Source: Apoda limacodes
Taxonomy: Eukaryota; Arthropoda; Insecta; Lepidoptera; Limacodidae
Assembly (NCBI GenBank): GCA_946406115.1
Contig: OX291561.1
Location: 8,424,273 to 8,488,272, forward strand
Direction: 5' to 3'
Length of the DNA: 64,000 bases
In this document: positions 36,301 through 42,930 of the stretch, one piece after another
Numbering within the stretch: the stretch's first letter is position 1
How the letters are laid out: each line of letters begins with the position of its first letter
The notes under the pieces: generated by a model
Database searches by the model: none
What the model saw: only the letters and a program-made list of their open reading frames with translations
Told to the model about the DNA's origin: nothing
Translations under genes and position numbers: made by a program

Positions 36301-37990
36301 TACATACATTTACAACTCTTACCCCAGTAGACTCTGATTTTATACACCAAAAACATTCGAAATGTGCGTTTCGACGTTTTGGCCAAATGAAAATACAAAG
36401 ATTCACTTATAAATATTATTGTATTTAATTAACTTAAAAATACAATTGTTACAGATCAATCATTCCGCAATAGAACGCCTATTCCTGAAACTTCAGACGA
36501 CGAAGGGTTGAAAGATAATGAAATAGAGGTGGAAGTAGACGTCGAAGACAAAGGTACTGTAAGAGTCATAAACGTATATACAATATTACTTTGTAAAGAC
36601 CGGGCCAATAGCGTCTTGAAGTCGACGTAGCTTTGTGTTAAAAAAACACCGCGTGGCTTGGCCAACGTGATTTCATTAAGTATATACGCGAAATCACTGT
36701 GTTTCATTTAGTTTTTCAAAGGTATTTTTCCTATTATGAAAAATAGAATTTGTAAACATTCACTTGGCCATATCTTTGCTTTTTATATCAATGGTATGAT
36801 TAAATTTATGCAAGAGTTTAAAAGAACAATTTTACATGAGCTGTTTTACTATAGCTGGAGATAAAAAAAAATCATTTACCCTTCTTTTTATTTCCACTAT
36901 AATAAAAATACTCACTACAAAATTATTTATGCAATTTCCACAATTTGGCAGCCTGCGTGGTAAACATTTATTGAGTAAAATCTCCTCAGTCATTAATAAC
37001 AAATAATTATTAGCCAAATATTTATTGTACAGTTTAAAAAAATCAAGTTAGTATTCAATGGTTTGGACATCCCAGAGTAAAAGAAAGGCTTTATGTATTA
37101 ATTGCCCGCTGCTCTGTCCGCTCTCAATGCGGTTTTACGCTAACTCCGTGATAATATTATAGTAAGGAAGTTAGCTTTAGCAAACCGTAGCTATATTTAT
37201 AGTCCACGTGGAATTCGATTACAATTATTTCTGCTGGAACTTTTGAATTTTCCGGTATTGACAGTGCCATATTTTCCTTCAATTGGTTGCCCCGTTCTTG
37301 TTAGGAATAACAAAGAAACAGACAGACTTTCACAAATATATATGTAAGTAAAAGTATATATTTTAGTAAGGAATATGATTAGTATATTCCAACTAGAATG
37401 ATGAACTAGAACCACGACAACATAACATATTTCTGTTTTGATTATATTTGACATACTTACATGTAACAAAAAAAACACACTTTCTACCATCCACAGGTTC
37501 AGAAGGTAGATCAGAACAAACCCGACCATTGAAGTCTGAATCGCAAGAACCTTCAGAACCTAGCACTCCAGATTTTGATCCAATCAGCGACAGAAAACTA
37601 ACCCCACTTCAACATAGCGGGAGCAAAGACCTTATAATCGATATAGAAGAACCAGAATTTCCTGCCAAAAGCCTTTATATGACACAAGAAGAATACAACT
37701 TTCTCCAAAAACCTATAGCTCCTACATCAAGTGAAATATCACAAAATGAACAGATATTATCAGCATCTGCTTTAGGTGCTCAATATCAGATGACGTCTTC
37801 GTCTCTAGATACAGAAGAAAGATCCCCATCAGCTTTAACATCTAGGAGCAATGGGGCGAAAGAGAAACCTAAAACTAAGCTAAGTAGTCCCAGGTCTTCA
37901 AAGATTAGTCCATCTCCATCTCCCACCCCAGGGAGATCTGATAGAGGAAAGTCGAAGGTAACAGGAAAGATGGTGTCTGGCTGGCTGTAA
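6250..37990 (+). CDS. trp: trp: phototransduction TRP (TRPC-class) cation channel, 18 exons, 5' partial
   Basis: This is the gene-level entry for a light-activated, calcium-permeable channel of photoreceptor microvilli acting downstream of Gq and phospholipase C. The exons are 6250-6345, 7039-7181, 7661-7862, 8463-8636, 12774-12872, 13717-13852, 16533-16685, 17426-17571, 17915-18155, 19316-19439, 20469-20664, 28572-28736, 32754-32976, 33307-33469, 34214-34374, 35171-35362, 36455-36553 and 37497-37990. Every junction is GT-AG and phase-compatible, and together they give 1068 residues plus stop. Order of parts: last ankyrin repeats, a Cys/His zinc site, the pre-S1 region, S1-S6 with pore, TRP box EWKFAR, a coiled region, a basic linker, and a Ser/Pro-rich tail. 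The C terminus [15 protein letters not shown] closely matches the end I remember for Drosophila TRP, which separates it from trpl and trp-gamma. The fly protein is about 1275 residues; the long Lys-Pro/Asp-Lys repeat tail of the fly is absent here. The N-terminal 100 or so residues should lie upstream; I found no such exon in 4140-6249. Confidence 0.93.
6346..7038. other. trp intron with pentamer array
   Basis: It is a short intron between the first two visible exons. It holds the ATTCC/CCATC array at 6547-6692; the rest is unremarkable. Confidence 0.7.
6547..6692. repeat. Degenerate pentanucleotide (ATTCC/ATCCC) array
   Basis: About 145 bases of imperfect CCATT/CCATC repeats are strongly strand-biased for pyrimidines on the plus strand. 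Confidence 0.85.
7039..7181 (+). CDS. trp: trp exon (ankyrin repeat, start of zinc site)
   Basis: It encodes the ankyrin segment SWESVDPSS...[19 protein letters not shown] and ends in PHDVK, with the last Lys codon split aa|g across the intron. The His of PHDV is the first ligand of the conserved TRPC zinc site, completed by the next exon. The donor is GTAGGT. Confidence 0.93.
7661..7862 (+). CDS. trp: trp exon (Cys zinc ligands, linker helices)
   Basis: It begins [10 protein letters not shown], supplying three cysteines. With the preceding His the spacing is H-x3-C-x-C-x2-C, the arrangement I know from vertebrate TRPC zinc sites. It continues with [14 protein letters not shown] and [13 protein letters not shown], hallmark TRPC linker-helix sequences. 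It ends at EYK in phase 0 with donor GTAAAA. Confidence 0.93.
8075..8180 (+). mobile_element. Fragment of tRNA-derived SINE (family 1)
   Basis: It carries GTTGCAGGTTCAGGTCCTGG, partly duplicated, followed by the family-1 tail TTAATCTTTTGACTGCATCT. Confidence 0.6.
8463..8636 (+). CDS. trp: trp exon (N-terminal linker helix domain)
   Basis: It encodes 58 codons, [20 protein letters not shown] onward to [11 protein letters not shown], a conserved cytosolic helical region before S1. Both ends are phase 0, with acceptor ccag and donor GTGAGT. The next exon is more than 4 kb away across a repeat-filled intron. Confidence 0.92.
8854..8978 (+). repeat. Dispersed repeat 'CGGCAACGCGCGAG' copy 1, poly(A) ended
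   Basis: The core GGTCGGCAACGCGCGAGTGA is followed by GTTGCAAGCGTCCATAGG and a purine-rich end with a long A run. The same family recurs at 9181-9350, 16981-17106, 30565-30676, 42773-42890, 49815-50001 and 55788-55960. The A tail suggests a retroposed short element. Confidence 0.8.
9181..9350 (-). repeat. Dispersed repeat 'CGGCAACGCGCGAG' copy 2
   Basis: It is the reverse-strand copy. It includes the upstream part found in copies 6 and 7 (AAGGACTACAGTATGGGGTT read on the minus strand). Confidence 0.8.
9618..9948. repeat. Three tandem units of about 100-110 bp (AAGTGCGAGTCGGACTCGCG type)
   Basis: Units at about 9618-9730, 9751-9853 and 9854-9948 share CAAGTGCGAGTC...CGCGCAATA, then CGATTGTAATGAAAT and a purine run. 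They resemble the head of the DNA element seen in full at 52068-52505. Confidence 0.8.
9999..10385 (+). mobile_element. Non-autonomous dispersed element, copy A
   Basis: It begins with AGAAATTGACTGGCTGACTG and ends with GACGAAGTTGCGGGAATAAG, a type of end common in Lepidoptera repeats. The first part is shared with 19612-20330. No coding capacity. Confidence 0.6.
12340..12670 (+). mobile_element. Lepidoptera SINE with RTE-like tail, copy 1
   Basis: It contains GGCGGAGGTTCGAACCCCGG (B-box-like), CACCACTGGCTTTTCGATGA, GAGGAAACCTGCATCC, CACAATCCGCACTGGGCCCG and GGCCGTGCCCCAACAGTGGG, ending near TTGATGATG. The family also occurs at 29700-30030 and 55000-55215. Several such modules are widespread in moth genomes. 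Confidence 0.75.
12774..12872 (+). CDS. trp: trp exon ([11 protein letters not shown] motif)
   Basis: It encodes 33 codons with the near-invariant TRPC motif [20 protein letters not shown], followed by a basic stretch. It is phase 0 at both ends. The acceptor follows tttacag, and the donor GTAAAA sits just before the minisatellite of the next intron. Confidence 0.93.
12930..13660. repeat. Minisatellite, about 12 units of roughly 60 bp, in a trp intron
   Basis: The consensus unit includes TTACCAGCCTAAACACAG, then CTTTTTGTATTTTAGCAATT and TTGAGCTTGTTATCTAC. Units are diverged and have length variants. Each holds a T-rich tract plus TAG that mimics a 3' splice site. It occupies nearly all of the intron between the exons at 12774 and 13717. 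Confidence 0.9.
13717..13852 (+). CDS. trp: trp exon (pre-S1 and start of S1)
   Basis: It encodes [19 protein letters not shown], then [18 protein letters not shown], the conserved entry into S1. It leaves after the first base of a split Ala codon (g|ct), with donor GTAATA. Confidence 0.92.
14247..14290. repeat. (ACAGACAA)n short tandem repeat
   Basis: It is an imperfect ACAGACAA/ACAGATAA run of about 44 bases. Confidence 0.85.
14688..14800 (-). mobile_element. tRNA-derived SINE (family 1), best copy
   Basis: The minus-strand head at 14726-14797 is tRNA-like. It has A-box TAGCTTAGTTGTAGAGC, B-box GGTTCAAGTCC, and CCTCG/CGAGG pairing as an acceptor stem. It continues into the tail TTAATCTTTTGACTGCATCT. 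The shared tail and repeat copies argue for a SINE rather than a tRNA gene. Confidence 0.75.
16126..16425 (+). mobile_element. 5S rRNA-derived SINE (SINE3-like)
   Basis: GAAATTAAGCAACGTTGG and ATGGGTGACCG match the internal promoter part of 5S rRNA as I know it. The tail is unrelated to 5S. A second related copy is at 54405-54600 on the minus strand. Confidence 0.6.
16533..16685 (+). CDS. trp: trp exon (rest of S1, S1-S2 loop, start of S2)
   Basis: It encodes the end of S1 ([16 protein letters not shown]) and the motif [15 protein letters not shown], the family signature before S2, then VVIYIA of S2. It ends one base into a split Ser codon, with donor GTAATT. Confidence 0.92.
16981..17106 (+). 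repeat. Dispersed repeat 'CGGCAACGCGCGAG' copy 3
   Basis: It includes AGTATGGGGTTCTTCAAG upstream and CGGCAACGCGCGAGTGAT as the core. It lies in the intron before the S2-S3 exon. Confidence 0.8.
17426..17571 (+). CDS. trp: trp exon (S2-S3)
   Basis: It encodes [20 protein letters not shown] and [19 protein letters not shown], i.e. the end of S2 and all of S3, with the family's EYxxDLWNxxD signature. It ends at IVQ in phase 0, with donor GTATAA. Confidence 0.93.
17915..18155 (+). CDS. trp: trp exon (S4, S4-S5 linker, S5)
   Basis: It encodes [20 protein letters not shown], then S4 ([20 protein letters not shown]), the linker [13 protein letters not shown] and S5 ([14 protein letters not shown]). 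These are among the most conserved TRPC segments. It ends one base into the Gly codon shared with the next exon, with donor GTGAGT. Confidence 0.94.
18156..19315. other. trp intron
   Basis: It is AT-rich. At 18184-18235 is a short stretch (CGTCTTCAAAAAAGGAGGAG) typical of a dispersed Lepidoptera repeat. No coding-like frame was seen. Confidence 0.5.
19316..19439 (+). CDS. trp: trp exon (outer pore turret)
   Basis: It encodes [17 protein letters not shown], an acidic loop, and [10 protein letters not shown], the extracellular run-up to the pore helix. The last Asn codon is split aa|c with the next exon. Donor GTAAAG. Confidence 0.93.
19612..20330 (+). mobile_element. Non-autonomous dispersed element, copy B
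   Basis: It shares AGAAACTGACTGGCTGACTG and the next about 100 bases with 9999-10385. It then shows internal repetition of a roughly 230-base motif (GAAACTTGGTACTTGGCC and variants). No coding capacity. Confidence 0.6.
20469..20664 (+). CDS. trp: trp exon (pore helix, selectivity filter, S6)
   Basis: It encodes [18 protein letters not shown], the pore helix and filter, and S6 with [20 protein letters not shown]. The Asp of FGLVDL corresponds, as I remember the alignment, to Asp621 of Drosophila TRP, known to set calcium selectivity. It ends at IIS in phase 0 with donor GTAAGT. It is exactly as long (196 bp) as the paralogous exon at 61021-61216. Confidence 0.95.
20772..21120. repeat. Left terminal tandem units of the palindrome
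   Basis: Five imperfect units contain GACTCGCGCTTGACCACTCT or close variants, alternating with GTTGGTTCTGGCGCACTACC and C-rich/A-rich runs. They are GC-richer than the element's interior. Confidence 0.85.
21409..23060 (+). pseudogene. Family-B (protein-primed) DNA polymerase fragments, left arm
   Basis: Frame-broken pieces appear in order. First is a C-x2-C...H-x5-H zinc-finger-like start at 21418-21486. Next come [12 protein letters not shown] at about 21630, [10 protein letters not shown] and ISINMFELE at 21950-22020, [11 protein letters not shown] at 22666-22698 (exonuclease Exo II type, N...YD), and LIRKGVF with LPNQDAFF at 22918-23010. These are typical of polymerases of Polintons, adintoviruses and bidnaviruses. 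Many stops and frameshifts separate them, and I see no polymerase catalytic motifs (SLYP, YxDTD). Confidence 0.75.
22999..23123. repeat. About 62-bp tandem duplication within the left arm
   Basis: A unit beginning GACGCTTTCTTTAACTCTTT and containing AATAATAAACATGC occurs twice in a row. It is mirrored at about 25200-25324. Confidence 0.8.
23852..24471. repeat. Central spacer of the palindrome with direct repeat and inner inverted copies
   Basis: A segment from 23857 (GTCTGTAGGACTCTCGAAAT) reappears 424 bases later at 24281. The first copy's downstream part (about 24045-24190) is itself a copy of sequence at the start of the right arm and an inverted copy of 23700-23850. The centre is therefore a nested mosaic rather than unique DNA. 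Confidence 0.8.
25263..26914 (-). pseudogene. Family-B DNA polymerase fragments, right arm (mirror copy)
   Basis: It is the mirror of the left-arm pieces with the same breaks. One small difference makes DAFFNSL into DAFFNFL. Because both arms carry the same disabling changes, the gene decayed before, or was homogenised after, the arms were formed. Confidence 0.75.
27203..27551. repeat. Right terminal tandem units of the palindrome
   Basis: It is the mirror image of the left set, reading GGTCAAGCGCGAGTCG repeatedly. One more partial unit runs past the arm end to about 27570. Confidence 0.85.
27571..28571. other. Rest of the trp intron after the palindrome
   Basis: It is AT-rich with no recognised element or coding frame. 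GGAACCCTAAAAAAAACC near 27730 resembles the end of the DNA element family seen at 52068-52505. Confidence 0.5.
28572..28736 (+). CDS. trp: trp exon (TRP box)
   Basis: It encodes [20 protein letters not shown] and [12 protein letters not shown], i.e. the TRP helix with box EWKFAR and the second TRP motif, then a Cys/Arg-rich linker. It is phase 0 at both ends (55 codons). It lies about 1 kb beyond the palindromic element, which occupies most of the 7.9-kb intron before it. Confidence 0.95.
28885..29440 (-). mobile_element. 3' fragment of a CR1/Jockey-type LINE, copy 1
   Basis: The minus strand encodes [18 protein letters not shown] and other pieces similar to the fragment at 39420-39890 (NISDYVNDKNPWD). 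The 3' UTR has CAAGAAACTTAGC and CTTTTGAATCGTCAAA read on the plus strand. The clade is not determined. Confidence 0.7.
29700..30030 (+). mobile_element. Lepidoptera SINE with RTE-like tail, copy 2
   Basis: It shares GGCGGAGGTTCGAACCCC, CACCACTGGCTTTTCGGTGA, CACAATCCGCACTGGGCCCG and CCGTGCCCCAACAGTGGGGA with copy 1. Confidence 0.75.
30565..30676 (-). repeat. Dispersed repeat 'CGGCAACGCGCGAG' copy 4
   Basis: It reads GTGGCAAACAAGCCTACGGT to GCGCGTTGCCGACCCTAA on the plus strand, i.e. the reverse orientation. Confidence 0.8.
31161..31220. repeat. TG/ATGT microsatellite
   Basis: It is a compound (TG)n then (TATG)n tract of about 60 bases. Confidence 0.85.
32265..32530 (-). mobile_element. Partial copy of DNA element '52068-type'
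   Basis: CACCAGGCTGTATCTCATGA, CCGTGATAGTTAGACGGAT and CAACAAACGTGATTTTTTTG match the reverse complement of the element at 52068-52505. Confidence 0.7.
32754..32976 (+). CDS. trp: trp exon (C-terminal helical region)
   Basis: It begins [20 protein letters not shown] and continues [40 protein letters not shown]. This is the conserved post-TRP-box coiled/rib-helix region. It starts in phase 0 after tgatgtag and ends one base into a Val codon, with donor GTAAAT. Confidence 0.93.
33307..33469 (+). CDS. trp: trp exon ([14 protein letters not shown] motif)
   Basis: It encodes [20 protein letters not shown] followed by [17 protein letters not shown]. The [16 protein letters not shown] stretch closely matches Drosophila TRP as I remember it and supports the trp assignment. 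Phase 1 in, phase 2 out, donor GTGAAC. Confidence 0.93.
33470..34213. other. trp intron
   Basis: It is AT-rich; I see no repeat family or coding frame in it. Confidence 0.5.
34214..34374 (+). CDS. trp: trp exon ([11 protein letters not shown] motif)
   Basis: It encodes [20 protein letters not shown] and [20 protein letters not shown], a basic cytosolic segment resembling fly TRP's KDWNAIARKNT region. The acceptor is gtatag, the donor GTGAGT. A 21-bp tandem repeat begins directly after the donor. Confidence 0.92.
34391..34490. repeat. About 21-bp tandem repeat, five units
   Basis: Units read CATACTCTCACATGTGTAAC with small changes. The array begins within 20 bases of the donor of the exon ending at 34374. 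Confidence 0.85.
34560..34793. repeat. About 47-bp tandem repeat, five units
   Basis: Units contain AAAACAATGGACATGTG, TTTTTAAGGCAATTATGTCT and AAGATTTAGT. They are highly similar, so the array is young. Confidence 0.9.
35058..35142. mobile_element. Small inverted-repeat element (MITE-like)
   Basis: It starts TTAGGCCGAGCGCACATTAC and ends CGGCCGGCCTTAG, giving imperfect terminal inverted repeats over only 85 bp. It lies immediately before a trp exon. Confidence 0.5.
35171..35362 (+). CDS. trp: trp exon ([20 protein letters not shown])
   Basis: It encodes [20 protein letters not shown], matching the fly TRP segment FNPNLGDVTRATRVAYVKFM as I remember it, followed by acidic and then Arg/Lys/Ser-rich sequence. 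The last Asn codon is split a|at. A small inverted-repeat element (35058-35142) ends under 30 bp before the acceptor. Confidence 0.92.
35363..37496. other. Last two trp introns (flanking the 36455 exon)
   Basis: They hold AT-rich sequence with a short TA run near 35650. No recognised element or additional coding frame; a minus-strand open frame at 36456-36707 is the shadow of the exon. Confidence 0.5.
36455..36553 (+). CDS. trp: trp exon (acidic linker)
   Basis: It is a short exon encoding [20 protein letters not shown] and an acidic run ([12 protein letters not shown]). The acceptor is gttacag, and the donor GTACTG is weak but phase-consistent with both neighbours. Sequence of this kind is poorly conserved, so the call rests on open frame, splice sites and phase. 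Confidence 0.82.
37497..37990 (+). CDS. trp: trp terminal exon (Ser/Pro-rich tail, PDZ-ligand end)
   Basis: It encodes 164 codons ending in TAA at 37988-37990. The body is Ser/Thr/Pro-rich ([20 protein letters not shown]), likely disordered and phosphorylated. The last residues, [14 protein letters not shown], resemble the fly TRP end as I remember it, where an internal S/T-x-V and the terminal GWL are tied to INAD binding. Here the internal motif reads SKV instead of STV. The frame stays open 49 bases 5' of the acceptor, but the acceptor ccacag and phase fix the exon start. Confidence 0.94.
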
Positions 37991-38452
37991 TACCCATATC
38001 CTATTACTGGAATTTAAATTGCGTAAAAATGTTTTAGGCCCAGAATTTACATCTACAAAAAACGTTTATAGTACAGTCAGTTGATAAAAAATGTAATCAT
38101 TTCATTCAAAAATGTGTTAATAATATATGTGTAAAAGATTAATTGTACACTCATTAAATTAGGATTCCGTTGATCAAAAAGATATTGTAGATATCTGAAA
38201 AACTTGCGAACCGATAGTATTAAAATATTCGGTGGACATATTTATAAGCCCCGTTTTAAATTTTTTTTTTAATTTTAAGAACCTATCGTTAACAAACAAA
38301 AATAACACATCTTTTATTAAAAAGAATGCAAAGACGGAAGAATTTATAACATAGGTTCGCTGTTACTATTTTTCTTCGGAACCCTAAAAAAAAACCATAT
38401 GTTTTATTATTATTATTATTTTTTTTTTTTGTATGACATGTGACTTTTTAGG

Positions 38453-38458
38453 AATAAA
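38453..38458 (+). terminator. Candidate poly(A) signal of trp
   Basis: An AATAAA hexamer lies about 460 bases after the trp stop, the first canonical hexamer I noticed in the likely 3' UTR. It follows a T-rich run and may be a chance hexamer. Confidence 0.3.
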
Positions 38459-39419
38459 ATGTATTTTATAATAATAACGCAAAAGTAATAAATGTCTAAA
38501 GTCACGGTTTTAATCCACAAATGGGGGTAACCAGTGGCTAGATACACACACACATCATAATATGTGTGGCAGCCTTTTCTCCTGCGTGACAGTTGGTGAG
38601 TCCATGACCGTAACATTGCTTTTGTTAGCGAGTATTTGGACTTAGGTGGCTTTATAGATATTTATATCAGCTATCTCTGTCCAAAAAAACGGGTTGCACT
38701 CCGGGAGTGCCGGCAGAAGTGAAAACATACTCGCTATTTACTTCCCATCACTTCTTATCCATATTTATTTATTAAAAATAATAACTTTTGTTTATTTACT
38801 TTTTTGACGATGTATATTTGACAGCTCAATCTGTCATAGAATTAAAATCCTATATCCAACCTCCCTGTACTACTCATAATCGCCATATACTAAAAATAAA
38901 AACTAACCAAATGTAAAAAAACCAAATGTCCTAACGCGAGTGACATCTTACGAATTTTCGATCAGGACACGTGACCTGACGCGAGTTTAACAGTTTTTAC
39001 CCATCACAAAAAAAGTGCACAGCGCCGCTAAAGAAGTTTTCACTTTAAAAATATCAGATCTATTAGATACACCATTGCGACGTTTAGGAATACATAACAA
39101 ATAAACTGACTTTCGCATTTAAATAAATTAGGATCATTTAGGTAGTTAAGCTGGCATAATGATTTGTATCCAACGTTTAGTAAAAATAATGTTTTACGGG
39201 GTTCTTACCATAATTAGCCGAGGGGATGAGCTCGGTTTAAATTGTCGAATACGTGGAATCCAGTGTTAAAATAAATAAAAAACAGTCATAAATTAGTAAG
39301 TTCATAAAAACGAAGTGACACAGTGAGAATATACTTTTGTGGTGACCTTGAGTGAGTTCTAGTAGTCCGGGACCGTTAGCGTATTTTGAGGTCATAAGTT
39401 ACAAAAATTCTAGTCTAAT

Positions 39420-40190
39420 TTGTTGCATATGGATACAGTGTGCACATATGGTATCCTATTGTGGGGTAGCGCTGCTGATGTAAATACAATATTTTTGTTA
39501 CAAAAAAGGGCAATTCGTGCTATTTATAAATTAGGATCTAGGATATCTCTGAGGGATAGGTTTAGGGAAGTAAAAATTTTAACTTTAGTGTCGCAGTACA
39601 TATATGAAAATCTTTTATATGTACATAAAAATATCAATAGTTTCAGCAAGAAAAGTGACGTTCACAAAGTAAATACTAGAAGTAAAAATAAGCTGTTGGT
39701 GCATGATACACGTCTACACAAAATAAGTAACTCTTTTATGGGGCAATGTATACATTTTTACAACAAAGTTCCCAATAAAATTCAAAATCTATCAATAAGT
39801 AAATTTAAATCTTTTATCAAGCAGGTACTTTGTAAAAAGGCATACTACAATATTTCAGATTATGTAAATGATAAAAATCCTTGGGACTGATGATGCTCAA
39901 TTACAGGATGCATAGGTAAACCAAATTAAAATAACATAAAATTGTAGGACTAAAAATTTTTTATTTAAAACATTAATTGTATTTTAGTTTATTTGTATTA
40001 TTGATAGTATTTTTAAAAGAGTAACTATCGAGTTTCTTGCCGGATTCTTCTCGGTAGAAATCAACAACATTGTGAACCGGCGGGAAGGTGGGAGGGTTCA
40101 AAAAATAATATTTTATAACTTTGACGATTCAAAAGTGATTGTAAAATCCTTATTTGAATAAACCATTTTGACTTTTGACTTTGACTATGA
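39420..40190 (+). mobile_element. 3' fragment of a CR1/Jockey-type LINE, copy 2
   Basis: A 156-codon open frame (39420-39890) encodes the end of a reverse-transcriptase ORF2: GILLWGSAADVNTIFLLQKR, DTRLHKISNSFMGQCI and YYNISDYVNDKNPWD. The 3' UTR with GTTTCTTGCCGGATTCTTCT follows, and the tail TTTTGACTTTTGACTTTGAC marks the 3' end. The frame is intact but lacks the catalytic RT part, so it is a 5'-truncated insert. Confidence 0.8.
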
Positions 40191-40723
40191 AACCTATATT
40201 GCGTTTTGTGTTATTTCTTGCACTTGCGTTTTCAGTAATTCGATGATTTGTGACAATTTTTTTAATTTCAAATTAAAACAGGCAAAAATAAAATTAAAGT
40301 TAAAAAATATAACAGTATCATATTAAGGATAGCTACAAACAGATAGAACAGACAGATAGTGTACAAACCCAGTTTGTGTCATCTCCGTCCATCGCAAACT
40401 GAATACAGTCAGTATGTAAAATCATTGCCAAAAAAAAATTATAGTTGAAAAAAATAATAGAACCTATCGCAGGTCACATAAATATACCCATTGAATAAAT
40501 TTGTGCCAAATCAGGACACGCGATTTTAAGATTTTTGATTATTTCCTTTTTCCAAGCTGCAAATGCTTGAAAAAAATATTAGAATCATTAGATTTCACAT
40601 AATCAAGATAATAAAGTCTTAACAAATGCGAAGTTTTAATTTGTGTCATTTTCATCCACGACATAAATAAATATAAAACATAAAAGCACTAATTTAAAGT
40701 ATTTAATTGCGCTTGAGCTGGCA

Positions 40724-40740
40724 CGGCGGCGGCGGCGGCG
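40724..40740. repeat. (CGG)n short tract
   Basis: Six consecutive CGG-type triplets stand out in AT-rich DNA. Confidence 0.9.
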
Positions 40741-41112
40741 CAGCTCTTTCAAGTAGCTGGTAAAAAAACTGATCTGCTACTCAATATCTAAAAAATAATT
40801 TGATATATGTTTTATTTCATTAAATTTATTTGCATATTTTACTATTTTTAGTCCATTTTCGGTGGACTATTACTTAAGTTCTATTTCCGGAGTGCTACTC
40901 TAATATATCTTTATAATTTTTTTTAACGAAACTGACAGACTATTTATGTTCATATAGGACACCTGCCTGATTTTATCAGTACTAATGATAGAATTATAGG
41001 ACTTATTCTCTTACCCCGGTTTCCCCGTTCGGCATTAAAAAGGTTCATCCGTAAACCTTTTTATATATCGTCGACTATATCTTGTAACGTACCTATTATT
41101 GTAGTAAAAGTG

Positions 41113-41215
41113 CCAGTCGCGCACAAAGGGTTCCGTCCTTTTATCTATTAAAACGTCAAAAAAATCACGTTTGTTATATGGGAGCCCCCTAAAATATTTT
41201 TTTTTATTAATTGAA
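41113..41215 (+). mobile_element. Fragment of DNA element '52068-type'
   Basis: CCAGTCGCGCACAAAGGGTT and AAAAAAATCACGTTTGTTAT followed by GGGAGCCCCCT match the 5' part of that family. Confidence 0.65.
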
Positions 41216-42772
41216 TTATTTTTTGGAAGAACAGGCAGATGTAAACATGTATATATTTCTAAATACGACGTATAGTTGGTAAAAGATCATATTTAAATTA
41301 TAATATAGGACTTAGAAATGTGTCCCTTAATGTTCCCCTCGTTACCATTCGATGATACGTACGACTATGCTGTCGCACCCCGCTCAGTAGAGCCGGAGAC
41401 AGTCATCTTTTTGTTGTCGGGCAAGGCACAGGTTTGAAAGATATTGTAATTATAAAAAAAAATATTACCATTTATTTCATTACCGTTCATTACCTTCCAG
41501 ATATATCGAATGGTAATGAGAAATCACAAATGGTAATGAGAAATTATGTTACATTCTACAGTGGTTATTTAATACACAATGTAATAATATATCTTTACAA
41601 CATATTAAGTACATATGCTGTAAAGCGATTAAAATTTATATACTCAAAAAGTTTGGAATATAGGAGAGGGTGGCATACCTTGGGACACTTCGTATTATAT
41701 TTATTTATCATTCTGGTTGATTTTCGATCCTAAATAACTGTACCAAATAATACAGCAATAACTTGACAAGAAGTGCAATATTAATGTTTTACCTAGGCGG
41801 TAAGCCTAGCATCGACGGACAATTAGCTTGTTTGTCGCCTTAATGGTATAAAAAAACTAAATGTTTTCCGTCTTATTTATGTACGATTTTCTATAATTTT
41901 GTACCTATCAAAGGGGTCCCAAGGTATTTGCATAATTGTACCCTGGAACACTACGACTTTAAATTTATATCAAATCATCATCCAAAACATTCACTCCAAA
42001 TAATATTTGTTAAGGTCAATATAGTAGATGATATTTTATTTTCACGCCTCGTTGTCCCTCCAATCTTTCCTTATATAGCGGCTACATACTTAGTTTTTTT
42101 TTTTACGAATTCACAAATAGAGTCCTTTAATTTGGTGTCAAAAACATGCAAGTGTAGCCATACAAGTTTCGGCCTTTTATATGCACTATAAAAGTCTTCT
42201 TAGGCATCACTTTAGATACTAAATTGTAATGGCACTCACATATTTCTCTCTTAGCGCGAAAACTTAGCTTAGCCGCCTATTCTGTCAAAAAATTTGCTTG
42301 AAGTTTTCAAGTAGGCTATGTTTCTAATATTTACTATATTCATGGGTAGTATGTGCAAGAATATAATTGTGAAGACGGTAATGCTTCTAGTACTATTAAA
42401 TATCGGAGTACTCTTAAATATCTGAATTTCTTCACGATTTGACGCTTCATATGGTGTGCTCCCTACGCTACATAAAAACAAAAAATAACCTACTAAGTGT
42501 TTCAATACATATTGTATAGTTGTAAGCTGATTATCTAAGTATTGTATTATTACTTTAAATAGAAGTTCTTGCCTTGCTTGCTTGTATAGTGCAATGTGTT
42601 CTAAGGAATTGTTCAAAATTATGCCGACGGCTACTTTCTTCCATCGCACCGTTCAATTTATCTCCGCACCTTAGAACATAAATAGTCACGTACAGTGCGG
42701 TTTTAGAGAAAAGAAACACTTAGGTTGTGTAATGGGCTCTCTGCCAAGGAGCAAGAAAGAAGTTATTTGTTT

Positions 42773-42890
42773 TTTTAAGGGTGGGCAACGTGCAGATGAT
42801 GCCCCAGGTGTTGCAAGCGTCCGGTGACTATTAACTATCAGGCGGACCGCAAGCTTGTTTCCCACCTTAGTGGTATAAAAAAATCTAGAT
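42773..42890 (+). repeat. Dispersed repeat 'CGGCAACGCGCGAG' copy 5
   Basis: It is a diverged copy: GGGCAACGTGCAGATGATGC, GTTGCAAGCGTCCGGTGA, CAGGCGGACCGCAAGCTTGT. Confidence 0.75.
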
Positions 42891-42900
42891 AGAATAATAA

Positions 42901-42930
42901 TAATATATATATATATATATTAAGTAATAT
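42901..42930. repeat. (TA)n microsatellite
   Basis: It is a TA run of about 20-25 bases inside AT-rich sequence. Confidence 0.8.

Noticed and set aside
42269..42649. 126-codon minus-strand open frame as a gene
   Set aside because: No recognised motif, AT-driven composition, and no splice or promoter context; possible but unsupported.
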